From: an uncultured Pseudoflavonifractor sp.
GTDB lineage: Bacteria > Bacillota > Clostridia > Oscillospirales > Oscillospiraceae
DNA: 64,000 bases
Assembly (NCBI GenBank): GCA_904419835.1
Contig: CAJFTA010000004.1
Location: 1-64,000, forward strand
Reading direction: 5' to 3'
The notes beneath the pieces are model-generated. The model saw only the letters and a program-made list of their open reading frames with translations. It had not been told where the DNA came from and did no database searches. The position numbers were made by a program, and so were the translations under genes. Shown in pieces: positions 1 to 8,032 of this stretch; position 1 is the stretch's first letter, and each line of letters begins with the position of its first letter.

Positions 1-47
1 GCCTGTCACGCCGGAGGTCGAGGGTTCAAGTCCCTTCCGCGTCGCCA
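1..47 (+). tRNA. tRNA-Asp (GTC), 5' part outside the window
   Basis: The visible part begins in the anticodon loop CTGTCAC, which reads GTC (Asp). It continues through the variable loop and a T-arm with loop TTCAAGT to an acceptor strand, discriminator G44 and an encoded CCA at 45-47. A G discriminator fits tRNA-Asp. The D-arm and 5' acceptor strand lie upstream of the window. It is the first visible member of a four-tRNA cluster. Confidence 0.85.
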
Positions 48-50
48 TTT

Positions 51-126
51 GCCTCTGTAGCTCAGTTGGTAGAGCAGGGGACTGAAAATCCCCGTGTCGT
101 TGGTTCGATTCCGACCGGAGGCACCA
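51..126 (+). tRNA. tRNA-Phe (GAA)
   Basis: A complete 76-nt cloverleaf. Acceptor GCCTCTG pairs with CGGAGGC, the D-loop has the usual AGTTGGTAGA, the anticodon loop CTGAAAA reads GAA (Phe), the T-loop is TTCGATT and CCA is encoded. It starts 3 nt after tRNA-Asp, so the two are surely co-transcribed. Confidence 0.95.
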
Positions 127-168
127 AATCTCTCTGAATTGCATAGTGTAGTTCAGAGAGAGTTCTCT

Positions 169-244
169 GCGGGTGTAGCTCATCTGGTAGAGCGCCACCT
201 TGCCAAGGTGGAGGTAGCGAGTTCGAGCCTCGTCACCCGCTCCA
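169..244 (+). tRNA. tRNA-Gly (GCC)
   Basis: A complete 76-nt cloverleaf. Acceptor GCGGGTG pairs with CACCCGC, the anticodon stem is CCACC/GGTGG around a loop reading GCC (Gly), the discriminator is T and CCA is encoded. The 42-nt spacer before it can fold into a hairpin (CTCTCTGAA with TTCAGAGAG), probably a processing element. Confidence 0.95.
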
Positions 245-293
245 GAAACAGAGGATAACAGGAGCAAGTAATTTGCTCCTGTTATCTGTAATC

Positions 294-367
<74 letters not shown>

Positions 368-368
368 A

Positions 369-400
369 AAATCCCGAATGCGAAAGCGTTCGGGATTTTT
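369..400 (+). terminator. Terminator of the tRNA cluster
   Basis: The stem AATCCCGAA / TTCGGGATT encloses a short GC-rich loop and is followed by TTTTT at 396-400. It lies 2 nt after the CCA of tRNA-Cys. Confidence 0.85.
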
Positions 401-507
401 CATTGTTTTATACTGTTCTGCCGGTTCGGTGTTCAACGGCAGAGCGGGAAATAGCCCCATGGCGGGGCGGGCTGATTTTAAACTGTTGCAGCCAGGAGGG
501 GAACGCA

Positions 508-1338
508 ATGGCAGAGCTAATCGAAATCACCAGCCTGGATTTGCCTGAGCTGGAGGTCTTTACCCGGCTGACGGAGGCCCAGCTGCGCAACCGGCTGGAG
601 CCCGAGAAGGGAATTTTCATCGCCGAGAGCCCCAAGGTCATCGCCCGGGCCCTGGAGGCCGGATATCAGCCCCTGTCCCTGCTGATGGAGCGCAAGCACC
701 TGGAGGGCCAGGGCAGGGAGGTCATGGAGCGCTGCGGGGATATCCCGGTGTACACCGGGGACAGCGAAGTGCTGGCCGCCCTGACCGGCTATCAGGTGAA
801 CCGGGGCATCCTGTGCGCCATGCGCCGCCCCGTGCTGCCCACCGTGGAGGCGCTGTGCGCCGGGGCCCGCCGGGTGGCGGTGCTGGAGGGCATCGTGGAC
901 GCCACCAATGTGGGGGCCATTTTCCGATCCGCCGCGGCGCTGCACATGGACGCTGTGCTGGTCACGCCCACCTGCTGCGACCCCCTCTACCGCCGGGCGG
1001 TGCGGGTGAGCATGGGCACCGTGTTCCAGATCCCCTGGGCCCGCATCGGCGACAGCCCCGCCGACTGGCCGGAGAAGGGCCTCGCCCTGCTCAACGCCCT
1101 GGGATTCAAGACCGCCGCCATGGCCCTGAGCGACGACTCGGTGCCCATTGACGATCCGGCCCTCATGGCCGAAGAAAAACTGGCCATTGTGCTGGGCACC
1201 GAGGGGGACGGCCTGGCGGAGCGCACCATCGCCGGCTGCGACTACACGGTGCGCATCCCCATGTCCCACGGGGTGGACTCGCTGAATGTGGCTGCGGCCA
1301 GCGCGGTGGCCTTCTGGCAGCTGCGCGCAAGGGAATAA
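508..1338 (+). CDS. TrmH/SpoU-family RNA 2'-O-methyltransferase
   Basis: A 276-residue SPOUT methyltransferase that transfers methyl from SAM to a ribose 2'-OH in tRNA or rRNA. The N-terminus (LTEAQLRNRLEPEKGIFIAE) is the substrate-binding part seen in RlmB/TsnR-like enzymes. The C-terminal half has the SPOUT knot motifs NVGAIFRSAAAL, IVLGTEGDGL and IPMSHGVDSLNVAAA. The ATG at 508 is chosen because AGGAGGGG sits 7-8 nt upstream; a frame open to 403 has no such signal. A possible -10 (TATACT, 409-414) lies just after the tRNA terminator. The gene is monocistronic with its own terminator. The exact nucleotide target cannot be read from the sequence. Confidence 0.88.
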   Translation: MAELIEITSLDLPELEVFTRLTEAQLRNRLEPEKGIFIAESPKVIARALEAGYQPLSLLMERKHLEGQGREVMERCGDIPVYTGDSEVLAALTGYQVNRGILCAMRRPVLPTVEALCAGARRVAVLEGIVDATNVGAIFRSAAALHMDAVLVTPTCCDPLYRRAVRVSMGTVFQIPWARIGDSPADWPEKGLALLNALGFKTAAMALSDDSVPIDDPALMAEEKLAIVLGTEGDGLAERTIAGCDYTVRIPMSHGVDSLNVAAASAVAFWQLRARE

Positions 1339-1340
1339 GG

Positions 1341-1374
1341 AACCGGCCCCCGGCGCAAGCGCCGGGGGCCGGTT
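1341..1374. terminator. Bidirectional terminator hairpin between convergent genes
   Basis: A near-perfect stem AACCGGCCCCCGGCG / CGCCGGGGGCCGGTT with a 4-nt loop lies just after the methyltransferase stop and just before the stop of the leftward oxidoreductase gene. It can serve both. Confidence 0.8.
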
Positions 1375-1382
1375 TGTCATAT

Positions 1383-2336
1383 TCAGAGAGCGGAGGCCCC
1401 GTCTGCGCGGATATCCCGGAGCACGCGGAGAATCTGAAGGGTGTCGGCATGGGAGTGCCGGGGGCTCTCGATCCTGCCGGCGGCCACGTCGTCTATCAGG
1501 GCCTGAATCTCGCCGGTCATGTCGTCGCCCGGGGCGGGAAAGCGGCGCAGGATGGGCGGGCGGCCCTCCAGCGCGATTTCATAGCCGGTGAGGCGGTGGA
1601 AGTCGGGGACCGTGATGCTGCCCAGTTCGCCCCGGATGACGGCGCGGCGCGCCCTGTCCTGGTCAATGCCGCCCTCCAGCAGCGCGGTCACGCCGCCCTC
1701 AAAGGTGAGCGCCGCCTGGAAATGGAGGTCGATGCCGCCCTGCCGGGTGAGCGCGCCGGAGATCTCCCGAACGGCCCGGCCGGACATGAGGGCCAGCGGA
1801 AAGCCGGCCACATAGGGGCCCAGGTCATTGAGGGCGCCGCCCTGGGCCGGGTCGAAGAGAAAGCTGTCCCGCTCCTCCGAGGCGTCATAGCAGAAGCAGG
1901 TCTCAATGGTGCGGAGGGGGCCTAAGAGGGCTGTGTCCCGCCGCAGCCGCTCCAGCCCGGGGGCGAACTTGGTCTTCAGCGCCTCCAGGAAATAGGTGTG
2001 CTCCTCCGCCGAGACCCGGGCGATCTCCTCCATCTCTTCAACGGTCAGCGCCGCCGGCTTCTCGCAGAGCACCGGGCGGCGGCGGCGAAGAGCCTCCACG
2101 GCCCACACAGCGTGCAGCTTGTGGGGGAGGGCGATATAGACCGCCTCCACCTCCGGGTCCCGGAGCAGGGCGCCGTAGTCCCGGTAGAGCCGCACGCCGG
2201 GGCTGGAGCGCAGAACGGGGTCCTCCGGGCTGAGGCTGCGGGAGGCAATGGCACAGATGCGCCCGCCGGAGGTATAGGGGATGCTCTGGGCAAAACGACG
2301 CGCAATGTTTCCAAACCCAATCACGCCAAAGTTCAA
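1383..2336 (-). CDS. Gfo/Idh/MocA-family NAD(P)-dependent oxidoreductase
   Basis: A 317-residue soluble dehydrogenase of the Gfo/Idh/MocA family, which oxidises or reduces sugars and related polyols with NAD(P). The N-terminal Rossmann motif GVIGFGNIARRF comes within the first 15 residues, followed by the family signature CEKPAALTVEE. The C-terminal alpha/beta domain starts near residue 125. I place the start at the TTG at 2336: it follows AGAGAGG by about 10 nt and begins directly at NFGVIG. A GTG at 2402 would add 22 residues, but it overlaps the -10 box of a very good promoter, so it is unlikely. The gene stands alone and its substrate is not predictable. Confidence 0.85.
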   Translation of the reverse strand: MNFGVIGFGNIARRFAQSIPYTSGGRICAIASRSLSPEDPVLRSSPGVRLYRDYGALLRDPEVEAVYIALPHKLHAVWAVEALRRRRPVLCEKPAALTVEEMEEIARVSAEEHTYFLEALKTKFAPGLERLRRDTALLGPLRTIETCFCYDASEERDSFLFDPAQGGALNDLGPYVAGFPLALMSGRAVREISGALTRQGGIDLHFQAALTFEGGVTALLEGGIDQDRARRAVIRGELGSITVPDFHRLTGYEIALEGRPPILRRFPAPGDDMTGEIQALIDDVAAGRIESPRHSHADTLQILRVLRDIRADGASAL

Positions 2337-2392
2337 GGCAGTACGCCCCTCTCTTTTTGAAATGGGGGTTGGCAAGAGAAAACGCTGGGTAG

Positions 2393-2421
2393 AGTATAGC
2401 ACTCCGGGAATAGGCGATCAA
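2393..2421 (-). promoter_or_regulatory. Sigma-A promoter of the Gfo/Idh gene
   Basis: Read leftward, TTGATC (2421-2416), a 17-nt spacer, then TATACT (2398-2393). It lies about 57 nt upstream of the chosen TTG start and argues against the longer reading frame. Confidence 0.7.
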
Positions 2422-2545
2422 GGAGGGGAGGGAAAAGAAGCGCAGACACAGCCTTCCGGATGGACTAAAAAGAGACTGTTATCGCTTTTTCCCGATTGGG
2501 CAAAAGGAAGGAAAAAAGAGGGGAGAGGCTTGTGGGTTTAGCGGA

Positions 2546-2574
2546 TTGACTTTTTGGCTCGATTTCGGTAGTAT
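2546..2574 (+). promoter_or_regulatory. Sigma-A promoter of lysA
   Basis: TTGACT, a 17-nt spacer, then TAGTAT. The leader to the lysA start is about 70 nt and contains a small hairpin (CCTGA/TCAGG, about 2600-2633). It is too short for a lysine (L-box) riboswitch. The rest of the 2337-2654 gap holds only this promoter and the divergent one. Confidence 0.65.
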
Positions 2575-2654
2575 AGGATCTGAATTTTTATCAAAAGACC
2601 TGAACCCGGCCTGCGGGGCCCTCAGGTGAATTTCCATCGGGGAGTGAAGCTTCC

Positions 2655-3911
2655 ATGAAAAAGCCCTTCGTGACCCTGGACCAGCTCCAGGAAATGACCA
2701 AGACCTATCCCACCCCGTTCCATCTCTACGACGAGAAGGGCATCCGGGAGAATGCCCGGAAGCTGAAGGCGGCCTTCGCCTGGAACCCGGGCTTCAAGGA
2801 GTATTTCGCCGTCAAGGCCACGCCCAACCCCGCCATCCTGAAGATCCTCCGGGAGGAGGGCTGCGGCACCGACTGCTCCTCTCTCACCGAGCTGATGATG
2901 GCCGACCGCTGCGGCTTCTCCGGCAGCGAGATCATGTTCTCCTCCAACGACACCCCCGCCGAGGAGTTCGCCCTTGCCGCCAGGCTGGGCGCCACCATCA
3001 ACCTGGACGACTTCACCCACATCGACTTCCTCAAGGAGACCATCGGCTATATCCCCGAGACCATCTCCTGCCGCTTCAACCCCGGCGGCACCTTCTCCAT
3101 CGGCGCGTCCGAGGAGGGCTTCCAGGTGATGGACAACCCCGGCGAGGCCAAGTACGGCTTCACCCGGGAGCAGCTCTTTGAGGGCTTCAAGAAGCTGAAG
3201 GCCATGGGCGCCAAGCACTTCGGCCTCCACGCCTTCCTGGCCTCCAACACCCTGAGCAACGAGTACTACCCCACCCTGGCGGGCATCCTGTTCCAGCTGG
3301 CCGTGGACCTGAAGAAGGAGACCGGCTGCGACATCCGGTTCATCAACCTGTCCGGCGGCGTGGGCGTGCCCTACCGCCCCGAGCAGCCCGCCAACGACAT
3401 CGCCGTTATCGGCGAGGGTGTGCGCAGGCAGTACGAGGCCATTCTCACCCCCGCCGGCATGGGGGACGTGGCCATCTTCACCGAGCTGGGCCGGTTCATG
3501 CTGGCCCCCTACGGCTGCCTGGTGACCAAGGCCACCCACTTCAAGCACACCTACAAGGAGTATGTGGGCGTGGACGCCTGCGCCGCCAACCTGATGCGCC
3601 CGGCCATGTACGGCGCCTATCACCACATCACCGTCATGGGCAAGGAGGACGCCCCCTGCGACCACAAGTACGACGTCACCGGCTCCCTCTGCGAGAACAA
3701 CGACAAGTTCGCCGTGGACCGCATGCTGCCCGAAATTGAGCTGGGCGACCTGCTGGTCATCCACGACACCGGCGCCCACGGTTTCGCCATGGGCTACAAC
3801 TACAACGGCCGCCTCCGCTCCGCCGAGGTGCTGCTGAAGGAGGACGGCTCCACGGCGCTCATCCGCCGGGCCGAGACCCCCGACGACTACTTTGCCACCC
3901 TGGTCTGGTAA
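2655..3911 (+). CDS. lysA: Diaminopimelate decarboxylase
   Basis: A 418-residue fold-III PLP enzyme that decarboxylates meso-diaminopimelate to L-lysine, the last step of lysine synthesis. The PLP lysine is K54 in YFAVKATPNP, and the alpha/beta-barrel follows with CGTDCSS and the glycine-rich phosphate loop NLSGGVGVPY. The C-terminal beta domain carries VGVDACAANLMRPAMYGAYH and, near the end, HDTGAHGFAMGYNYNG. Length and order fit bacterial LysA. GGGGAG lies 10 nt before the ATG. It is monocistronic and followed by a strong terminator. Related decarboxylases (carboxynorspermidine, ornithine) are the main alternatives, but the motif set fits LysA best. It shares meso-DAP with MurE in this window. 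Confidence 0.88.
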   Translation: MKKPFVTLDQLQEMTKTYPTPFHLYDEKGIRENARKLKAAFAWNPGFKEYFAVKATPNPAILKILREEGCGTDCSSLTELMMADRCGFSGSEIMFSSNDTPAEEFALAARLGATINLDDFTHIDFLKETIGYIPETISCRFNPGGTFSIGASEEGFQVMDNPGEAKYGFTREQLFEGFKKLKAMGAKHFGLHAFLASNTLSNEYYPTLAGILFQLAVDLKKETGCDIRFINLSGGVGVPYRPEQPANDIAVIGEGVRRQYEAILTPAGMGDVAIFTELGRFMLAPYGCLVTKATHFKHTYKEYVGVDACAANLMRPAMYGAYHHITVMGKEDAPCDHKYDVTGSLCENNDKFAVDRMLPEIELGDLLVIHDTGAHGFAMGYNYNGRLRSAEVLLKEDGSTALIRRAETPDDYFATLVW

Positions 3912-3924
3912 GGGCCCCACAGCG

Positions 3925-3973
3925 AAAAACGCCCGGCCGCGCTCCCCGCTTGGGGAAGGCGGCCGGGCGTTTG
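3925..3973. terminator. Bidirectional terminator
   Basis: A 14-bp stem, AAACGCCCGGCCGC / GCGGCCGGGCGTTT, flanked by A-rich and T-rich runs. It lies between the convergent lysA and the leftward membrane-protein gene. Confidence 0.85.
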
Positions 3974-3976
3974 TAC

Positions 3977-4492
3977 TTACAGGGGAAGGAAAAAGAAGAG
4001 AAGCAGGAGCAGGACGGACGCGCCGAAGAGGGCCAGCTCCAGCACCAGGTCCTTCCTGCGCCGCATATCCCGGCGGCACTCCAGCCAGACAGGGACAGCG
4101 GATCCGGAGAACATCTGGCAGAGCACAATCACCCGCAGGACCACATCGGCGGCCGAGAGAGCCAGGCTGGCGTAGCCCAGGGCGTCCGCAGGGGCCATGG
4201 CCTCCTGATACCGGGGGAGAATCCAGTTGCTGAAGGCGGCGATCTGCTCGAAGCCGATGAGGCAGAACACCACCAGAGCGGCCCGGCTGCCCCGGTACAG
4301 GGCCCACAGCACCACGGCGGAGGGCAGCAGGGAGGCCAGGGCGGAGAGCACTGCCAGGGGCGTCAGGCCGCCGCCGGCGCGGATAAGCGGAATCAGCGCC
4401 TGGGCAAACTGGGATACAAAAATCAGCCACAGCAGGGCGCGGAGCAGAAAGCGGCCCTTCTGGGCCCGGATATCCTGGTACATCCCCATCAC
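3977..4492 (-). CDS. Small integral membrane protein of unknown function
   Basis: A 171-residue protein with about four hydrophobic segments (roughly residues 17-37, 42-66, 70-90 and 152-171). Charged loops (RRDMRRRK) precede the last one, and the chain ends in the hydrophobic LLLLLFFFLPL. I do not recognise a family. GAGGTG overlaps the first of two adjacent ATGs (4492 and 4489), so the second is an equally good start. The gene is transcribed alone and convergent with lysA. No motif points to an enzyme or transporter. Confidence 0.7.
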   Translation of the reverse strand: MMGMYQDIRAQKGRFLLRALLWLIFVSQFAQALIPLIRAGGGLTPLAVLSALASLLPSAVVLWALYRGSRAALVVFCLIGFEQIAAFSNWILPRYQEAMAPADALGYASLALSAADVVLRVIVLCQMFSGSAVPVWLECRRDMRRRKDLVLELALFGASVLLLLLFFFLPL

Positions 4493-4580
4493 CTCGTCCG
4501 GACTCCGCAGAAGCGGAGCGTTTTTATCATTTTACCATAACGGGCCGGGATACGCCAAGAGGGAAGGGCGCCGAAAAGTC

Positions 4581-4609
4581 TTGCGCCGGGGCGGGTCCTG
4601 TCATAAAAT
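4581..4609 (+). promoter_or_regulatory. Promoter of the thyA-folA operon
   Basis: TTGCGC, 17-nt spacer, TAAAAT. Transcription would start near 4616, leaving a short leader with AGGAGGA before the ATG at 4642. This makes the ATG at 4618 an unlikely start. Confidence 0.6.
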
Positions 4610-4641
4610 AGACTGGCATGAATACAACAGGAGGAACCCAC

Positions 4642-5472
4642 ATGAGCTACGCCGACGAGCGATTTATCCAGAACTGCAAAGACATCCTCGCCCACGGGAC
4701 CTGGGACACGGACCAGGCGGTGCGCCCCCGGTGGGACGACGGCGCCAGCGCCCACACCGTCAAGCGTTTCGGCGTGGTGAACCGGTACGACCTGCGGGAG
4801 GAGTTCCCCGTCCAGACCATCCGGAAAATGGCCTTTAAGAGCGCTCTGGACGAGCTGCTGTGGATCTGGCAGAAGAAGTCCAACAACATCCACGACCTGA
4901 ACAGCCACATCTGGGACGCCTGGGCCGACGAGACCGGTTCCATCGGCAAGGCCTACGGCTACCAGCTGGGGGTGAAGCACGTCTACCCCGAGGGGGAGTT
5001 CGACCAGGTGGACCGGGTGCTCTACGACCTGAAGCACAACCCGGCCTCCCGGCGGATTATGACCAATCTCTACAACCACCACGACCTCCACGAGATGGCC
5101 CTCTACCCCTGCGCGTACTCCATGACCTTCAACGTGACGGGCAAGACCCTCAACGCCATTCTCAACCAGCGCAGCCAGGACATGCTCACCGCCAACGGCT
5201 GGAACGTGATGCAGTACGCCGCCCTGGTCCACATGCTGGCCCAGGTGTCCGGCCTGGAGGCGGGGGAGCTGGTCCACGTCATCGCCGACGCCCACATCTA
5301 CGACCGGCACGTGCCTATTGTGGAAGAGATCATCGCCCGCAAGCCCTATGAGGCCCCCGCGCTGTGGATGGACCCGGCGGTGGACGACTTCTACGCCTTC
5401 ACCCGGGACAGCCTGAAGCTGGAGGGCTATCAGTCCCACCCCCTGGACGTGAAAATTCCGGTGGCGGTGTAA
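4642..5472 (+). CDS. thyA: Thymidylate synthase (Bacillus ThyA type)
   Basis: A 276-residue enzyme that methylates dUMP to dTMP using 5,10-methylene-THF and releases dihydrofolate. The catalytic cysteine is C157 in MALYPCAYS. The phosphate-binding arginines are in NPASRRIM, and RSQDM and DAHIYDRHV bind dUMP and folate. ELLWIWQKKSNNIHDLN and the LYPCAYSMTF form resemble the B. subtilis/phage phi3T ThyA branch rather than the E. coli form (usually APCH). The AGGAGGA at 4629-4635 fixes the start at 4642. It heads an operon with folA, which regenerates THF from the dihydrofolate made here. Confidence 0.95.
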   Translation: MSYADERFIQNCKDILAHGTWDTDQAVRPRWDDGASAHTVKRFGVVNRYDLREEFPVQTIRKMAFKSALDELLWIWQKKSNNIHDLNSHIWDAWADETGSIGKAYGYQLGVKHVYPEGEFDQVDRVLYDLKHNPASRRIMTNLYNHHDLHEMALYPCAYSMTFNVTGKTLNAILNQRSQDMLTANGWNVMQYAALVHMLAQVSGLEAGELVHVIADAHIYDRHVPIVEEIIARKPYEAPALWMDPAVDDFYAFTRDSLKLEGYQSHPLDVKIPVAV

Positions 5473-5485
5473 GGAGGAAGGGCAG

Positions 5486-5941
5486 ATGCGGATTCTGGTG
5501 TCGGCCTGCCTGCTGGGCCTGACATGCCGGTACAGCGGCGACGGAAAAGCATTTCCGCCGCTGACGGAGCTGCTGAACCGGGCAGATTTGAGCTTCGTGC
5601 CCGTGTGCCCCGAGCAGCTGGGCGGCCTGTCCACACCCCGTCCGCCCTCCGAGCGGGTGGGGGAGCGGGTGCTCACCCGGGATGGGGCCGACGTGACGGA
5701 GCAGTATGCCCGGGGCGCAGCCCAGGCAGAGGAGCTGGCCCGTCTGATGGGCTGCCGGTGCGCCTTGCTGAAAGCCCGCAGCCCATCATGCGGCAGCGGC
5801 ATCATCTACGACGGCACCTTCACCGGACGGAAAATTCCTGGCGACGGCGTGACAGCCGCCCGGCTCAAAAGCGCGGACATCCCGGTGTTCGATGAGGAGC
5901 ACTGGGCGGAATTTCTGGACTTTATTAAGGAGGAAGGCTGA
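5486..5941 (+). CDS. DUF523 family protein
   Basis: A 151-residue DUF523 (YbbK-like) protein. The family signatures are visible: ILVSACLLGLTCRYSG at the N-terminus, FVPVCPEQLGGLSTPRPP, and the cysteine motif LLKARSPSCGSG. The conserved cysteines suggest metal or redox chemistry, but the biochemical role is not established. It begins 13 nt after thyA (RBS AGGAGG) and its TGA abuts the folA ATG, so it is translated within the folate/thymidylate operon. This makes a nucleotide or folate-related job plausible but unproven. Confidence 0.85.
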   Translation: MRILVSACLLGLTCRYSGDGKAFPPLTELLNRADLSFVPVCPEQLGGLSTPRPPSERVGERVLTRDGADVTEQYARGAAQAEELARLMGCRCALLKARSPSCGSGIIYDGTFTGRKIPGDGVTAARLKSADIPVFDEEHWAEFLDFIKEEG

Positions 5942-6421
5942 ATGTACCTGATTGCGGCGGTGGATCAGAACTGGGCCATCGGCAGTCAAAACAAGCTGCT
6001 GGCCCGGCTCTCGCCTGATTTGAAGCGGTTCAAGGCCCTGACCCTGGGTCACCCGGTGCTGCTGGGGCGCAAGACTCTGGAGACCTTCCCCGGCGGTAAG
6101 CCCCTCCCGGGGCGGCAGAACTATATTTTGTCCACCAATCCGGACTACAAGGTGGAAAAAGCCCTTGTGCTCCACAGCCTGGAGGAGGCCCGGACAAGCT
6201 GCCCGGCGGATACCTTTGTCATCGGCGGGGCCCAGGTGTACCGGGCCGCCCTGGACTGGTGCGACACCGCCTACATCACTAAAATCCACGCCTCCTTTAT
6301 GGCCGACGCCTGGATGCCCGACCTGGACGCCCTGCCGGAGTGGGAGCTGGCGGAGGAGGAGCCGCCGCTGGAGGACGGGGGAATTGTCTTTCACTATGCT
6401 ACCTACCGGAGAAAGGGGTGA
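5942..6421 (+). CDS. folA: Dihydrofolate reductase
   Basis: A 159-residue DHFR that reduces dihydrofolate to tetrahydrofolate with NADPH. Visible motifs are the Met20-loop equivalent DQNWAIG, the substrate-binding acidic residue in LSPDLKRFK, the NADPH-binding LLGRKTLETF, and FVIGGAQVY. Length is normal for the family. It is immediately downstream of DUF523 (TGA directly followed by ATG) and shares the thyA promoter. This pairing is functional, since ThyA is the main source of dihydrofolate. Confidence 0.95.
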   Translation: MYLIAAVDQNWAIGSQNKLLARLSPDLKRFKALTLGHPVLLGRKTLETFPGGKPLPGRQNYILSTNPDYKVEKALVLHSLEEARTSCPADTFVIGGAQVYRAALDWCDTAYITKIHASFMADAWMPDLDALPEWELAEEEPPLEDGGIVFHYATYRRKG

Positions 6422-6426
6422 GAGGA

Positions 6427-6996
6427 GTGTACGCAGACGACATCCGGGCCTACCGCCCTCAGGACGAGCAGGAGGAGACCGACAAGCGCATCATCCTGGA
6501 GTATGTGGACCGGTACCCCGACACCGTGCTCACCCGGCGCAATGAGTATGCCCACATCACCAGCTCCGGCTTTGTGGTCAACGCCGACGCGTCCAAGGTG
6601 CTCATGGCCCACCACAATATCTACCGGGTGTGGGCCTGGACCGGCGGCCACGCCGACGGGGACGGCGACCTGCTGTCCGTGGCCCTGCGGGAGGCCAGGG
6701 AGGAGACCGGCGTCACCCACGTCCGTCCCCTCTCGCCCGCCATCGCCTCCCTGGACATCCTGCCTGTGTGGGGCCATGTAAAGTGGGGGAAATATGTGGC
6801 GGCCCACCAGCACCTCAACGTGTCCTACCTTCTGACCGCCGGCGAGGACGACGCCCTCACCGTCCGGGAGGGGGAGAACACCGGCGTAGCCTGGCTGCCC
6901 GCCGACCGGCTCACAGAGCTGACCAACGAGTGGCAGATGGACTATGTGTATCTCAAGCTGCTCCGCCGGGCCCGGGCTCTGCTGGGGCTGGGGTAA
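6427..6996 (+). CDS. Nudix hydrolase
   Basis: A 189-residue hydrolase acting on nucleoside diphosphate-linked substrates. The Nudix box ends in ALREAREETGV (residues about 84-94); the usual first glutamate of the box seems replaced in GGHADGDGD, while the metal-binding REAREE core is intact. The start is the GTG at 6427, 8 nt after AAGGGG; an upstream frame to 6340 overlaps folA and is unlikely. As the last gene of the thyA operon it may sanitise or recycle nucleotides or folate intermediates. The substrate is not predictable. Confidence 0.82.
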   Translation: MYADDIRAYRPQDEQEETDKRIILEYVDRYPDTVLTRRNEYAHITSSGFVVNADASKVLMAHHNIYRVWAWTGGHADGDGDLLSVALREAREETGVTHVRPLSPAIASLDILPVWGHVKWGKYVAAHQHLNVSYLLTAGEDDALTVREGENTGVAWLPADRLTELTNEWQMDYVYLKLLRRARALLGLG

Positions 6997-7008
6997 GGAA
7001 TCAAAGAG

Positions 7009-7289
7009 AGAGCGCTGGAACCGAGGTTCCAGCGCTCTCAGGCTGTCGAAAAAGTCCTTGACTTTTTCGACAGCCTTCAAAAATGCCGTTACTTTCGCGC
7101 CGCACAGCGGCGCAAAAGTCCTCGCTCCGCTCTCCGGACGCCTTGCACAGCAAGGCGTCCGGGGCATTCGTTCCCACGCGAGGCGGGCGGCTGCCCCCTC
7201 GCGCTCCCCTGCCCCGGCGCAGGCAATTCTGTTCAACCGGTTTTTTTTGACACGCTGAAAGAGCGCTGGAACCTCGGTTCCAGCGCTCT
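7009..7289. repeat. Terminator-flanked repeat element, copy 1
   Basis: A 219-bp core (7039-7257) has ends CAGGCTGTCGAAAAAGT (left) and CAGCGTGTCAAAAAA (right, read on the other strand). A 30-nt hairpin (AGAGCGCTGGAACC...) lies on each side, at 7009-7038 and 7260-7289, and the right copy is the exact reverse complement of the left. The core contains more hairpins (7041-7075 and 7136-7161) and no open gene. The same two end sequences bound the element at 8057-8301 in the opposite orientation. It fills the gap between the convergent Nudix and FUSC genes. Confidence 0.75.
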
Positions 7290-7294
7290 TTTTC
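7260..7294 (+). terminator. Terminator of the thyA operon
   Basis: The right-hand hairpin of the repeat element (AGAGCGCTGGAAC stem) is followed by TTTTTCT on the + strand. The left-hand copy at 7009-7038 lacks a T-run, so this is probably the functional terminator. Confidence 0.7.
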
Positions 7295-7296
7295 TG

Positions 7297-7914
7297 TCAG
7301 TCGGTCCGGCTTTCGTCTTTGCCTCTGTCGGGGGTGCTCCGGGCCGTCCGCTCCTTCCACCGCTGACGCTTCTTCTCCAGGGAGCGGAGATGGTGCTCCT
7401 TCAGGTGCTGGAAGGTGAAGCCGCCGGGGAACAGGCTGTTGACCGCCATGGCCGCCAGCACGCCGATGGCGGTGTCCAGGATGCGGTTGAGGGCGTAGCT
7501 GACGTAGGTGTCCGGCGGGGTGTTGAACAGCAGGATGCACAGCACCACGCCGCCGGGCTGGACCCCGCCCACCCAGAAAACCTGGCACAGGAGAATGAGG
7601 ATGACCACGCCTACAAACACCAGAGGCACCAGCAGCAGGGAGTGGCCGCCGTTGGGGTAGAAGATCAGGTATACCCGGAACAAAGCCATGCCCAGCAGTC
7701 CGCCGATGAGGGTGCCGAAGAGGCGGTTGCCGCCGTGAAGCCGGGAATTTTCCAGGTCGCTGCCCATGCCGAAGATGGCGCCGATGCAGGCAAAGGCGGG
7801 GCTGCGGTCCAGGAAGAAGTACACCAGGGCGCACAGGGCTGCGGCGGTGGCTGTTTTGATGTTGCGCATACCCACCCTGGGCAGAGAGCGGGGCGCGGGA
7901 CTGTTTTTACGCAT
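7297..7914 (-). CDS. FUSC/aromatic acid exporter (ArAE_1) family membrane protein
   Basis: A 205-residue integral membrane protein with about six short hydrophobic segments and the ArAE-type N-terminal pattern RNIKTATAAALCALVYFFL followed by FACIGAIFGMGSDLENS. A basic cytoplasmic tail (EKKRQRWKERTARS) ends it. Family members are suggested aromatic-acid or polymer exporters, and many short Firmicute forms are uncharacterised. The start ATG at 7914 follows GGAG by 10 nt. Longer readings to 7968 run into the -10 box, so I rejected them. Monocistronic and convergent with the thyA operon. Confidence 0.78.
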   Translation of the reverse strand: MRKNSPAPRSLPRVGMRNIKTATAAALCALVYFFLDRSPAFACIGAIFGMGSDLENSRLHGGNRLFGTLIGGLLGMALFRVYLIFYPNGGHSLLLVPLVFVGVVILILLCQVFWVGGVQPGGVVLCILLFNTPPDTYVSYALNRILDTAIGVLAAMAVNSLFPGGFTFQHLKEHHLRSLEKKRQRWKERTARSTPDRGKDESRTD

Positions 7915-7966
7915 CTTAAAATCGCTCCAACTCCGAAATTTCTGGAAGCTTGTTCCAGATACAAGC

Positions 7967-7972
7967 ATTATA
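7967..7972 (-). promoter_or_regulatory. Extended -10 promoter of the FUSC gene
   Basis: Read leftward, TGCTATAAT is a perfect extended -10. There is no convincing -35. It is 52 nt upstream of the chosen ATG. The rest of the 7915-8342 gap is the second repeat element. Confidence 0.6.
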
Positions 7973-8032
7973 GCATGGGAAAAAGGCGCTTGGGAAGAGC
8001 GAACAGTGATCTCAGCTTATAAAAATAAAGAA

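Noticed and set aside
2575..2654. Lysine riboswitch before lysA
   Set aside because: The leader after the promoter is only about 70 nt, too short, with no L-box motifs.
2622..4430. Open frame of about 600 codons opposite lysA
   Set aside because: It is the antisense of a well-supported LysA gene in high-GC DNA, its product is low-complexity V/G/A/H-rich and it has no domain. A shadow frame.
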